IMG/VR virus record: IMGVR_UViG_3300032050_009006
Coordinates: 1 to 47,009 of that record
Direction: 5' to 3' (one strand)
Length of the DNA: 47,009 nucleotides
Source of the DNA: a virus
A program made the translations under genes and the position numbers. The notes below the pieces were generated by a model. The model was given only the letters and a program-made list of their open reading frames with translations, ran no database searches and was not told the DNA's origin. Below, piece after piece: positions 35,397 to 43,879 of this stretch. The first letter of the stretch is position 1. The number at the start of each line of letters is the position of its first letter.

Positions 35397-38162
35397 ATGG
35401 CACTAGTTAATAGGTATTTTTATCAATGTTGTAACCCTTTAGGGTCTGGTGCTCCAATTTATAGAACATTTGAAATTGACACTGCTGGTACGTGGACCGC
35501 AAATGTAAGCACCGTTATTTATACCGGTGACGGTAGTTGTTATTACTACACAATTACTAATTCTTTAGACCCACCAGAACAATCATTTGCAACTGAACAA
35601 TATAGTACTTGTCCGGCATGTGACGCTGCAAATCCAAATGGATGTTATTATACTTTTTCAGCTTGTTGTGATGGTAGTACCTTTAGTATTAGAAGGGGTG
35701 ATTTCGCTTTTGAAAATACATATGGACCATTAACCGTTGGTGAAATATGGAGATTTTCTATAACCACTGCCACAACGAGCCCTACAACATTTGCTTTTGT
35801 TGGGTGTGCATCTTATATTACAGGAGTCACAGGTTCAACAATTTATGTTCAGACAGGTGAAACAACAATAAATGTTACAACACCTGGTACTTGGTCTGAT
35901 TGTAATGATTGTTTAACAACATACCCTTGTTGTGTTTCAGGTACCGTTGATAATATACTTTGTTCGTATACTGATTGTTGTGGAACATTTGTGAGCGGTG
36001 GTAGTATTAATGATGTTGTATGTTTTAACCCTAATTTACCACACAGAGGTTTAGTAAGTTCGTATACCGATGCTTGTTCACAAGTTTGCCCAACACCTAC
36101 ACCTACGCCTACAAATACCGTAACACCAACTAATACGGTTACACCAACGGTAACTCCTACAAAAACAGTCACACCAACAGTAACACCAACAGTAACACCA
36201 ACCAATACGGTTACACCAACTAAAACCGTTACACCAACCAATACGGTTACACCAACCAATACGGTTACACCAACTTTAACACCTTCTAATACTCCCACTC
36301 CTTCAGTAACAGCTGGTCCTACGGATTATCAATTTAGGGCATGTTGTTCACCAAACGAAATTTTTGTTGTCGATGATTATGTTGGAACCATAAATGTTGG
36401 TCAGGTGTATTATATAACAGGAACTGGTTTTACAGGCTGTGCTGAAGTAATACCAATGACTGGTTTTGGTGAAAGATATGTTATTAGTGGTCTGACAGGA
36501 CCATACGATAATTGTTCGGTTTGTACTGACGATTATAGTTGTTGTGGACCGGGAAGTAACTGTATTGAATATCAAATTAATAATACTCAGGAGTTCCCAT
36601 CAACAGTAACATATGTAGATTGTAATGGTGATAATCAAAATTTGATTGTACCTGAACTATCTGAATTAAATATTTGTGCATGTGAATATAGTGTGATTGT
36701 ACCTGAGGGTGTATTTGTTACAGTAATTGGGGACTGTAATCAAACAACACCAACACCAACTGTTACACCAACCCAAACGCCGACACCATCTGTTACACCT
36801 GTTTACAGTCCTTGTAATACTGAATTTTGTTTATATACAAACTTTTCAGGTACATCAATGTATGATGGAAATTATACATCGGGTGGAACTTATAATGGAA
36901 GACCATATTGGACAGGTTCCACATCAGGTACTGTTTTTTATGATGGAACAAAATGGTGTTTATCCGATACTTTAGGTGGTGATTGTATATTGGCGGGTAA
37001 AACCCCATGTTTTTCAAATTGTCCTGATTTGGATGAATTGATATGGTCAGAAGGACCGTGTCCAACACCAACCCCCACACCAACACCAAACGTCTGTATT
37101 ACGGTTGATTTTCAAGCGTTGTTTGATTGTGACTATGTGCCCGAACCAACTGAGACTTGTCCGACACCAACACCGACAATTAGTTTAACACCGAGTCCAA
37201 ATCCTTGTCTTTTGGTAGATGCCGATGTTACAGTTGAAGATATAACTCCAACCCCCACACCAACTCCAACAGTCACTCCGACACCAAGTTTACAAAGAAA
37301 TGTACCAGTATCAGGTTCAACAACTTATATCATAAATGATACTGAATTCGAGTGTGTGTTTGTACGTAGAATTCAAGATTGTTCTGATGATGAAATTTAT
37401 TATATCAATGAGTCTATGAGAACATCAGGTGGTACTATTGTAACAACAGGTCAAACCTTCAGTGCTGATGTATCAGGAACAACTAAGTGTTATACTTATT
37501 TGGATATTGTTTATGACCAAAGTCCAACTTTAACTATCAATACTATTATTGCATCATTCAGTGGATGTTCAAGTTGTGAGAACTCTTTAATACCAACACC
37601 TACTCCAACTAGTACTGTAACACCAACGGTAACTCCAACAACAACAGTAACACCAACTAATACAATTACACCAACATCAACACCAACTAGTTCTGTTACT
37701 CCGACAATAACACCAACTGTAACTAAGACTTCAACACCAACATATACACCTAATGCGTCACCGTCAAAGACACCTACACAAACTAAGACACCTACATTAA
37801 CTCCTACGCCAACTGTTACAGTAACTCCATCGGTTACTATGACTAAGACACCAACTAACACACCTACTAAGACACCAACTAACACACCTACCTTAACTAA
37901 AACTCCAACTCCTACACCAACTAAGACACCTACTCAAACTCCTACAAAAACAACTTTACCTGATAAATTTATCGTAGAAAGTTGTTCTGAACCAGTTAGA
38001 AGTATTGCGGTTAACAACTTTGGTTTATTGAATGTAAGTGTCGGCGATTTTGTGAGATTGAATGGAACTGGATACTCAGGATGTTGGGAAGTTGTCGGAA
38101 CTACACTGGGTGGAACTGCGACATCAATAGTTTCGGTACATAATGATTGTACATGTTCATAA
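35397..38162 (+). CDS. Structural protein with Cys modules and Thr-Pro mucin-like linkers
   Basis: 921 residues. Globular Cys-rich modules alternate with linkers made of TPT, TNTVTPT and TKTPTPT repeats. Linkers lie at about residues 232-303, 450-467, 558-570, 582-600, 617-632 and 732-855. The modules share a pattern in which a G-x-x-Y or G-x-x-V strand is followed by GC-W/A-EV and a C-x-x-C end ([13 protein letters not shown]...[19 protein letters not shown]...DCTCS). No signal peptide. By position a tail or fibre protein. The linkers resemble mucin-type stalks and would be rigid and heavily O-glycosylated if the phage enzymes act on them (inference). No known enzymatic motif. Confidence 0.75.
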   Translation: MALVNRYFYQCCNPLGSGAPIYRTFEIDTAGTWTANVSTVIYTGDGSCYYYTITNSLDPPEQSFATEQYSTCPACDAANPNGCYYTFSACCDGSTFSIRRGDFAFENTYGPLTVGEIWRFSITTATTSPTTFAFVGCASYITGVTGSTIYVQTGETTINVTTPGTWSDCNDCLTTYPCCVSGTVDNILCSYTDCCGTFVSGGSINDVVCFNPNLPHRGLVSSYTDACSQVCPTPTPTPTNTVTPTNTVTPTVTPTKTVTPTVTPTVTPTNTVTPTKTVTPTNTVTPTNTVTPTLTPSNTPTPSVTAGPTDYQFRACCSPNEIFVVDDYVGTINVGQVYYITGTGFTGCAEVIPMTGFGERYVISGLTGPYDNCSVCTDDYSCCGPGSNCIEYQINNTQEFPSTVTYVDCNGDNQNLIVPELSELNICACEYSVIVPEGVFVTVIGDCNQTTPTPTVTPTQTPTPSVTPVYSPCNTEFCLYTNFSGTSMYDGNYTSGGTYNGRPYWTGSTSGTVFYDGTKWCLSDTLGGDCILAGKTPCFSNCPDLDELIWSEGPCPTPTPTPTPNVCITVDFQALFDCDYVPEPTETCPTPTPTISLTPSPNPCLLVDADVTVEDITPTPTPTPTVTPTPSLQRNVPVSGSTTYIINDTEFECVFVRRIQDCSDDEIYYINESMRTSGGTIVTTGQTFSADVSGTTKCYTYLDIVYDQSPTLTINTIIASFSGCSSCENSLIPTPTPTSTVTPTVTPTTTVTPTNTITPTSTPTSSVTPTITPTVTKTSTPTYTPNASPSKTPTQTKTPTLTPTPTVTVTPSVTMTKTPTNTPTKTPTNTPTLTKTPTPTPTKTPTQTPTKTTLPDKFIVESCSEPVRSIAVNNFGLLNVSVGDFVRLNGTGYSGCWEVVGTTLGGTATSIVSVHNDCTCS
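36090..36310 (+). repeat. Thr-Pro-Thr coding repeats, 18-bp unit
   Basis: Short in-frame repeats, with a unit close to ACACCAACCAATACGGTT (TPTNTV) and variants with AAAACCGTT (TKTV). A second long tract of the same kind lies at about 37590-37950. The unit is a multiple of three, so copy-number change alters linker length without frameshift. Confidence 0.8.
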
Positions 38163-38174
38163 TACTTAATTAAA

Positions 38175-38390
38175 ATGGGAAGACAGATTACAATAAACTC
38201 AATTACAGCAACACAAGGATATAATGTTTATATCTGTGATACATCACTAATAACCTGTGTGTATTTGGCAACGATTAATGATGCTGATTTACCATTTAGT
38301 GTCAGTATACCAGCACCTTATGATACAATGGTTGATTTTAGTGTTAAAATTGTCGATGCCAATAATTGTGAAATAATTAAAAACTTCTGA
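38175..38390 (+). CDS. Small structural-gene-cluster protein of unknown function
   Basis: 71 residues beginning MGRQITINSITATQGYNVYICD. Predicted beta-rich (VYICDTSLITCVYLATI, DFSVKIVDANNCEII), with four cysteines. It resembles a single immunoglobulin-like or fibronectin-like domain without recognisable family motifs. Its stop TGA overlaps the next ATG by one base (TGATG), so it is coupled to the SprB-repeat protein and probably part of the same virion structure. Confidence 0.65.
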   Translation: MGRQITINSITATQGYNVYICDTSLITCVYLATINDADLPFSVSIPAPYDTMVDFSVKIVDANNCEIIKNF

Positions 38391-40189
38391 TGTCAACTAT
38401 ACTATATAATGATTGCGGTGTTATAACAATTCTACCTATGGGTGTAGAATGTTACTCAATTAATTCTTCAACACCTGACAGTAATGACGGTAGGATATAT
38501 TTGACAATTACGGGAGGTTCAACACCATATTCAATTACATGGAGTAATGGGTTAAAAGACCAAAACATCAAAAATTTAATACCTGGTGAATACGTTGCAA
38601 CTGTGGTAGATTTCTATGGTGATTATAGTGCAACCACAACATGTTTAGTTGAATCGGATACTTTCTACATGGATTATTTTCAAAGTTGTAATAATTCTGA
38701 TTATTTGTATTTAACAGGTTTAACATCATCAAACTTTGTTGAAGGTTTAATATATAAATTCACAACAGCTCAGGGATGTTGGACATACTCAGGACAAACT
38801 TTATCTAGTGGTCAAACAATTACAGGTGACACTTTAAGTTCAGGTCCATTTGACACTTGTGAAGAATGTGACCCACCGCCACCACCACTACCATTTTATC
38901 CAACTGACCTTTGTTTATATACGGATAGCACACCATTCACAGCTTATCCATTTACATTCTATGATTTTGTGAATGAAAGACCGGCCTATACTGGCACATC
39001 GTCAGCAAGTTCTGCTTTTACTATATCATATGTTTCTGCAACAACATTTAGTTATTGGACCGTATTAGGAAAAACAGGAAGTGTTTTGAAAAATTCATCG
39101 AACACCTTTAATCCTTTGGGCGGATGGGTTGAAGAAGGAACATTGAATACATGGACTGCGGTATCAGGTTCTTGTCCATCATCACCAGTTTTATCTTTTA
39201 ACTTAACAACGACTAATGAATCTTGTGAAGGTTCTTGTAATGGTAGTGTAATAATAAAGGCTAAAGGAGGTACAGGTGGATATCAATATAAATTATTCAA
39301 CGGTACCTACCAATCTTCACCACTTTTTAATAATCTGTGTCCACAAAGTGATACTCAATTTTTTGTAAAGGACAGTTCAAATACAGAAGTTCAAGGTTCA
39401 TTTACTATACTACCGGGAACTAAGAAAGTTACATATACTTTGTCATTACAAACAAAGTCATCTACATCGAAAGAAGATTACGGAAACCAAGTAATTAAAA
39501 ATTTGGATTACGAATTAAAAGTAAGTCCTCCGTTACCTGATGGTATTACAATTGATGTTCCATTATTTATATCTGTTAATAATACCACGGCTGAACCAGG
39601 TAGTGCCACTACGGCATATACACCTGTATTATATTCAGGAACATCAACGGTATCACCAACATCAAACTCTTTGACTTCAACAAATATTATCGTTCCAAGT
39701 CCATACAGTTTTAGATATCCATATACAACAACACAAAAAACTTTTAGTGTTTTATACCCAACAGTTACACTGAAAAAAGGGTTAACGGTATCAGGTACTG
39801 TTATTTCTACTGTTACAAAAATTAGCAGTGGAAGCTCAACACCTTGTTCACCATTTGAAATTGAAAATATTGGAAACACTGTTCAGTTTTACACATGGGT
39901 CAATTGTACAGGAGGAACGGAAAATGGATATAACGTACAACCAGGTCAAAAAGTTAATATATGTGCTCGCGGAGTATCAACTCTTCCGCCAGGTGGTTTG
40001 AGTACTTTAGTAATAACCACAGGAACATTACCTTGTTCATCAGCAATAGTCGATGCAAATCAAAATGTTACTGTTGGATTCAATGGTCCGTCAATCACTA
40101 ATAATTGTACATTATTAAAAGTTTTAACACCACAAACAAACCAATTAATAAACACATTGTATGAACAATACTACGGTCCAAGTCAATAA
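38390..40189 (+). CDS. Structural protein with SprB-like repeats
   Basis: 599 residues. Residues 20-85 (DGRIYLTITGGSTPYSITWS, IKNLIPGEYVATVVD) match the SprB repeat of gliding-motility adhesins of Flavobacteriia, and about residues 275-335 (CNGSVIIKAKGGTGGYQYKLF) look like a degenerate second copy. Between them is a Cys module like those of the upstream protein (LTSSNFVEGLIYKF...GCWTYSGQT...CEECD) and a Pro-rich joint (DPPPPPLPFYP). The C-terminal half is beta-rich. Probably a tail or fibre component that shares modules with Bacteroidota adhesins. No signal peptide. Confidence 0.75.
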   Translation: MSTILYNDCGVITILPMGVECYSINSSTPDSNDGRIYLTITGGSTPYSITWSNGLKDQNIKNLIPGEYVATVVDFYGDYSATTTCLVESDTFYMDYFQSCNNSDYLYLTGLTSSNFVEGLIYKFTTAQGCWTYSGQTLSSGQTITGDTLSSGPFDTCEECDPPPPPLPFYPTDLCLYTDSTPFTAYPFTFYDFVNERPAYTGTSSASSAFTISYVSATTFSYWTVLGKTGSVLKNSSNTFNPLGGWVEEGTLNTWTAVSGSCPSSPVLSFNLTTTNESCEGSCNGSVIIKAKGGTGGYQYKLFNGTYQSSPLFNNLCPQSDTQFFVKDSSNTEVQGSFTILPGTKKVTYTLSLQTKSSTSKEDYGNQVIKNLDYELKVSPPLPDGITIDVPLFISVNNTTAEPGSATTAYTPVLYSGTSTVSPTSNSLTSTNIIVPSPYSFRYPYTTTQKTFSVLYPTVTLKKGLTVSGTVISTVTKISSGSSTPCSPFEIENIGNTVQFYTWVNCTGGTENGYNVQPGQKVNICARGVSTLPPGGLSTLVITTGTLPCSSAIVDANQNVTVGFNGPSITNNCTLLKVLTPQTNQLINTLYEQYYGPSQ

Positions 40190-40201
40190 ATCAACTAACT
40201 A

Positions 40202-40209
40202 TATTTATA
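40202..40209 (+). promoter_or_regulatory. TATTTATA box before the structural gene at 40214
   Basis: TATTTATA ends four bases before the ATG at 40214, in a 24-bp gap. Confidence 0.35.
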
Positions 40210-40213
40210 TAAG

Positions 40214-42418
40214 ATGGCATTCATAATAAAAGATACAACAGCTCTAATAAACACCCAACTAACTGATGTTGGAAGAAGAAAAATTTCTCAAGGTAACTTT
40301 AATGTTGCTTATTTTCAGTTAGGAGATAGTGAGGTTTGTTATGATTGTATCAGCGGTGGTAATTTAACAACTTTACAAGTTTTAGTTCCTGAATTTAATT
40401 ATCAGAATAACACAGGTGTACCACAAAGTAATAAAATGGGTATTAAATATCCAATTTATTTGTCTAGTTCAACCGGTGAAACTAATACATTTGGTATACC
40501 TTTTCAAGATTCACAAGTAGTTCCAATTTTTAACACAGCTCAGCCAAGAGGATTTTTTACAGGTTCAACAGGAGCGTTTAGTGCTTTTACAAGTTCAGCA
40601 CTTACCGTGACTGCAAATTATAAATTTAATTTATCGGCATTAACAAGTGGGAATACATTTGATGTCACTGTCAACAACTGTGATGCTACTGTGACAGGAA
40701 CACCTGAAGTTGGTCAGTTTGTTGTTTTATATTTAAATAATGATAATAACTGCGGTAATGATTTAACTTATCCATATCCTATTTTAACTTACAGAGTTGA
40801 AGATGTCGTTGGAAGTACAATAACTGTTGATAGAATATTACCTGACTTTAGTTCATTTACAGGAACAGGAAGAGCGTTTTTCTACCCATCAGGTATGACA
40901 CCATATTATGATAGTTATACACCAACACCATACTATGATGGTGGTGTGTTTTCGTTTGAGTTGAATTGTGAAATTCAACAACAAGATGTCTTAGTTTGGA
41001 ATATGAATCAGCCATGGACCGAATCACCAGCAGGTTTATCATATACTTTTTACAAAGATTTCAGTGAATTTGGTTCAACGGGTTATTCGTCGACAAAAGA
41101 ATTCTTGGGATATCAAACCAAAGGTGGTCAAATTTTCGAAGACATAAATTATGTTTCAGGAACAACTGACACATTTTATTACAATTCATTTGATGAAAAA
41201 ATATATGTTGAACCAGAGGAACAAAAAGTTATTGGTTTGATACATTATACCAATCAGGGTATTGATAATTTTTATGGTGAGAAATTTGCAACAGAAGCAT
41301 TTGACTTGGCAAATTCAGGTGCCACAGGACAAGGAAGAAACTTTAAACTTGACTTACCAACTTTGATGTGGCATAAATCAAATACAGGTGTTATGGGTGA
41401 ATCATTCTACGTTGACCCTGATGGTTTTGATGGTTTAAATTTATTTCAACCACATTATATGTTATCAGAAGAAAATGATAATATGAATTATCCGGGTTTA
41501 CGTTATTATCACTTATGGGATACTCACGCAAATGCTGATGGATATCCAAACAGAGTTGGTAAAGTATTTCCTGATTTGAAAATGATAGCAATTGATGATG
41601 AAGAATTATCAGCCGCCATGTCGTATAAATCAAATAGAAACTATACATTACCCGCACCAAGATTAGGATTGGTGGTTCCAAACACGTTTAACCAAAACAT
41701 CGCGGCAACAAGTGGTATATTAACAGGTGATACTGAAACAATGTTTGTAACATACCGATTTGAAAACACTGGTTCTACAAATGGTTTACATTGTAACTAT
41801 TACTCAAAAATTGCAGGTTCAACCGTAAGTGGTCAAACAGATGATGTAATTGTGAGATTTGGTAATGAATTCCCATTCTTAATTGAGGACATGGGTTTAC
41901 AACCTTCAGGATTTACATGTACTAATGTTAAGTTAATTTGTCAAATTGTACCAACGGGTGAAAGACCTGATTCGATGCAGTGGAGAGAAATTGATGTTAC
42001 ATCTGCAATTACAGCAAACACTGGCTCTATCAATATTGGACCACTCGAAATAAGCGGAACAACATTTCAAATAACAAAAGACGAATACGATAACGCGAGT
42101 TTTTATAGATTAGAAAATTACATTGAATTACCATTGATTAACTATAATACTGGTATGACGTTTGGTGATGAATATTTCTTTTATGGAACAGTTCATTCTG
42201 ATGTACAAGCAACAATATATGAAATGAGATATTTGGTTAACCTTGCTGATTCACAATATATTCGTTCATCAAATCCAAAATGGTCGTTAGGTAAAGATGT
42301 GTATTTCACTGAAGTAGGATTATATAACTCTGACCAAGATTTATTAATGATGTCAAAATTACAGAATCCCGAAAAAAGACAAGGGGTACAACAGATTACC
42401 GTAAAATACGATTTTTAA
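40214..42418 (+). CDS. Large structural protein, tail/fibre type
   Basis: 734 residues. The start MAFIIKDTTALINTQLTDVGRRKISQGN followed by QLGDSEVCYD is a pattern I associate with virion proteins of uncultured T4-like phages (tail/baseplate-associated), but I cannot name a T4 counterpart. The C-terminus (VYFTEVGLYNSDQDLLMMSKLQNPEKR) resembles tail-fibre-associated sequences. In between lie many beta-strands, Gly/Thr/Ser-rich, without Thr-Pro linkers. No enzymatic motif. A short intergenic TATTTATA box precedes it, and its stop lies next to the host-type promoter of the RNA gene. Confidence 0.65.
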   Translation: MAFIIKDTTALINTQLTDVGRRKISQGNFNVAYFQLGDSEVCYDCISGGNLTTLQVLVPEFNYQNNTGVPQSNKMGIKYPIYLSSSTGETNTFGIPFQDSQVVPIFNTAQPRGFFTGSTGAFSAFTSSALTVTANYKFNLSALTSGNTFDVTVNNCDATVTGTPEVGQFVVLYLNNDNNCGNDLTYPYPILTYRVEDVVGSTITVDRILPDFSSFTGTGRAFFYPSGMTPYYDSYTPTPYYDGGVFSFELNCEIQQQDVLVWNMNQPWTESPAGLSYTFYKDFSEFGSTGYSSTKEFLGYQTKGGQIFEDINYVSGTTDTFYYNSFDEKIYVEPEEQKVIGLIHYTNQGIDNFYGEKFATEAFDLANSGATGQGRNFKLDLPTLMWHKSNTGVMGESFYVDPDGFDGLNLFQPHYMLSEENDNMNYPGLRYYHLWDTHANADGYPNRVGKVFPDLKMIAIDDEELSAAMSYKSNRNYTLPAPRLGLVVPNTFNQNIAATSGILTGDTETMFVTYRFENTGSTNGLHCNYYSKIAGSTVSGQTDDVIVRFGNEFPFLIEDMGLQPSGFTCTNVKLICQIVPTGERPDSMQWREIDVTSAITANTGSINIGPLEISGTTFQITKDEYDNASFYRLENYIELPLINYNTGMTFGDEYFFYGTVHSDVQATIYEMRYLVNLADSQYIRSSNPKWSLGKDVYFTEVGLYNSDQDLLMMSKLQNPEKRQGVQQITVKYDF

Positions 42419-42426
42419 AAAAAAAG

Positions 42427-42457
42427 TTTGTATTTATCAAAATATTCACTATCTTTG
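42427..42457 (+). promoter_or_regulatory. Bacteroidota-type promoter of the RNA gene
   Basis: TTTG (42427-42430), 19 bases, then TATCTTTG (42450-42457). This is a full match to the Bacteroidota housekeeping consensus TTTG-N19/20-TAnnTTTG. Transcription should begin near 42461-42464, just after the end of the preceding stop codon region. Confidence 0.7.
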
Positions 42458-42462
42458 TATAG

Positions 42463-42645
42463 TGAAGTCTGAAGGTTCTGAAGACTTAAATCAAAAGAAC
42501 CTGATTGGAAAGGTTGAAGGTAACCCTCCCAATGAACCCGAAACAAAACCTTCTGAGCAAGTCCACCGCTAACTAGAACATTGTGGACAAGAGGTGGAGC
42601 CAAGTCTCACGACTTCTAAAAGAGGACCCAAAAGGTCCTCTTTTT
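42463..42645 (+). ncRNA. Structured RNA with H-type pseudoknot, unknown class
   Basis: About 180 nt without a convincing reading frame between the structural gene and the next gene. 5' pseudoknot: stem 1 AAGTCT (42465-42470)/AGACTT (42482-42487); its loop contains GGTTCT (42474-42479), which pairs with AGAACC (42496-42501); the third loop is A-rich (AAATCAAA). Next, hairpin ATTGG/CCAAT (42504-42508, 42529-42533) with inner GGTT/AACC, then GTCCAC/GTGGAC (42561-42566, 42583-42588), alternative TCCACC/GGTGGA, and AAGTC-TCAC-GACTT (42602-42615). GAAGTC (42464) can also close with GACTTC (42611-42616). It ends at an intrinsic terminator. It might be a free small RNA or a leader of the gene at 42668. 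I do not recognise the class; it is not tRNA, tmRNA or RNase P by its motifs. Confidence 0.6.
42621..42645 (+). terminator. Strong intrinsic terminator of the RNA gene
   Basis: AGAGGACC (42621-42628), loop CAAAA, GGTCCTCT (42634-42641), then TTTT, with AAAA before the stem able to extend the helix. The T-run and A-run would allow bidirectional function. Confidence 0.85.
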
Positions 42646-42655
42646 AATTTATGAG

Positions 42656-42663
42656 TATTTATA
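42656..42663 (+). promoter_or_regulatory. TATTTATA box before the gene at 42668
   Basis: GTATTTATA ends four bases before the ATG, just downstream of the terminator. It would give the following gene its own start signal independent of the RNA gene. Confidence 0.35.
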
Positions 42664-42667
42664 ACTA

Positions 42668-43192
42668 ATGAAACTACTTGGGATTCTTAACATATTGGTT
42701 GAAGAACAAATTGATAATCCAATTGTTGATGTTACCTTAAATGATTATAAAATAAGGTTTATATTAAGTACTCATGCTCAAGAAAGAATGACAAGAAAAG
42801 AAAATGATTCAGATATAACAATTGATGAAATCAAGTCGGCAATTAAAGACGCAATCCCAAAGATTACAAACAAAGCGTTTATTGTACAAAAAAGGGCAAT
42901 ACAAGGTCCAGTAATCGACGGAACCTTATTAAAAAAAGATTTTAGCTCAGGTCAAACTAGAAAAGAAAATTCACAAGAATTTTTTATTGTAAAAACAGAT
43001 TCAGGATTACAAATTAGCTGTAAGGTGTTAAACTTTAATAAAAACAGAGGTGAAATTGAAATTATAATTAAAACATTAATGAAGAGTAACACAAATAAGT
43101 TAAACATTGATAACCCCCGTAGAAACACTTTACACTTGAATATTATTGAAAATATGGATGAGTTTGACAACTACTTCACAATCACAGTTTAA
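42668..43192 (+). CDS. Small HAxxR protein of unknown function
   Basis: 174 residues. RFILSTHAQERMTRKE (His36, Arg40, Arg43) followed by an IDEIKSAIKDAI helix and two C-terminal strands (FFIVKTDSGLQISCKVL, EIEIIIKTLM) is the layout of small RelE/BrnT/DUF4258-like proteins, several of which are ribonuclease toxins. The match is to motif style only, and the protein is longer than those families. It directly follows the pseudoknot RNA and its terminator. It may be an RNA-binding or RNase-like protein or just a phage protein of that fold; toxicity is speculation. Confidence 0.6.
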   Translation: MKLLGILNILVEEQIDNPIVDVTLNDYKIRFILSTHAQERMTRKENDSDITIDEIKSAIKDAIPKITNKAFIVQKRAIQGPVIDGTLLKKDFSSGQTRKENSQEFFIVKTDSGLQISCKVLNFNKNRGEIEIIIKTLMKSNTNKLNIDNPRRNTLHLNIIENMDEFDNYFTITV

Positions 43193-43194
43193 TA

Positions 43195-43214
43195 TTTTCT
43201 TTACTTAAAGAAAA
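43195..43214. repeat. Inverted repeat in the 46-bp gap before the RuvC-like gene
   Basis: TTTTCTTTA and TAAAGAAAA (43195-43203, 43206-43214) are perfect inverted repeats around CT. A second dyad GTAAATTAC follows near 43221-43229. They could be an operator or a weak hairpin; no T-run follows. Confidence 0.4.
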
Positions 43215-43238
43215 GTATCGGTAAATTACTGATAATAT

Positions 43239-43844
43239 ATGGCAAAAAAACAAGATTTAAAAAATTCACCTAAAGTTTTGGGTTTGGACATTAGTACCAA
43301 AACAATTGGTTGGGCTTTGTTTGATATTCAATCTGAGAAGTTATTAGAATTAACTCACTTCTCACCTGTGATTAAACCACAACCTGAAGAAAAAATTGAG
43401 GAGTTAATTCTAAAGGTAAATTCTTTTATTAAAAAGATTGAGGATTATAAAAATCTTGGTATTACCAAAGTCGTTATTGAGGAACCATTATTAGGTTCAA
43501 ATAACATTCACACAGTTGGAACATTAATGAGATATAATGCAATGATTACAAAAGCAATCTATGATGCATTAGGAATCGTGCCAAACTATATTTCAACTTA
43601 CAACTCAAGAAAATTTGCTTGGCAAAATTTGATGGGTAAAAATGATAAAAATCGTGAAGTCTTGTTTGGTGGTTATCCAAAAGACGTAGACAAAAAACAA
43701 GTGATTTGGGATATGGTGGCAAAAGAAGAACCACAGATTACTTGGTTATATACAAAGAACATGACTCTTAAAAAAGAGTGTTACGACCAAGCGGATGCAT
43801 ATACCTGTGTCAGAGGGTATATGAAAATGAATAAGTTTTGGTAA
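43239..43844 (+). CDS. RuvC-like Holliday-junction resolvase
   Basis: 201 residues with the RNase H-like fold. VLGLDISTKTIGWAL gives Asp17, KVVIEEPLLG gives Glu81/Glu82, and the C-terminal CYDQADAYTCV gives Asp183 and Asp186, the acidic set of RuvC-type nucleases. It would cleave branched DNA to resolve recombination or replication junctions before packaging. T4 itself uses the unrelated endonuclease VII for this, so a RuvC-type enzyme points to another lineage. An inverted repeat lies upstream, and the primase follows after 35 bp. Confidence 0.85.
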   Translation: MAKKQDLKNSPKVLGLDISTKTIGWALFDIQSEKLLELTHFSPVIKPQPEEKIEELILKVNSFIKKIEDYKNLGITKVVIEEPLLGSNNIHTVGTLMRYNAMITKAIYDALGIVPNYISTYNSRKFAWQNLMGKNDKNREVLFGGYPKDVDKKQVIWDMVAKEEPQITWLYTKNMTLKKECYDQADAYTCVRGYMKMNKFW

Positions 43845-43875
43845 TTTGATTCTTACTAATTTTTTATTATCTTTC
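43845..43875 (+). promoter_or_regulatory. Bacteroidota-type promoter before the primase gene
   Basis: TTTG (43845-43848), 19 bases, TATCTTTC (43868-43875), one mismatch from TAnnTTTG. The ATG at 43880 follows five bases later, so the transcript would be leaderless or nearly so. Confidence 0.5.
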
Positions 43876-43879
43876 TAAT

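Noticed and set aside
35849-37885. Minus-strand Gly-Val-Thr-rich frames (VGVTVLVG repeats)
   Set aside because: Antisense shadows of the Thr-Pro linkers; no start context and no homology-like features.
42415-42603. 62-residue minus-strand frame over the RNA region, and a 13-codon plus-strand frame starting at 42532
   Set aside because: The first starts in the middle of paired stems and runs into the promoter; the second is too short. The pairing pattern is the better explanation.
42463-42645. tRNA, tmRNA, RNase P RNA or hammerhead ribozyme
   Set aside because: No T-loop GGTTCRANYCC with acceptor stem, no tmRNA tag frame, no RNase P core and no CTGATGA...GAAA arrangement.
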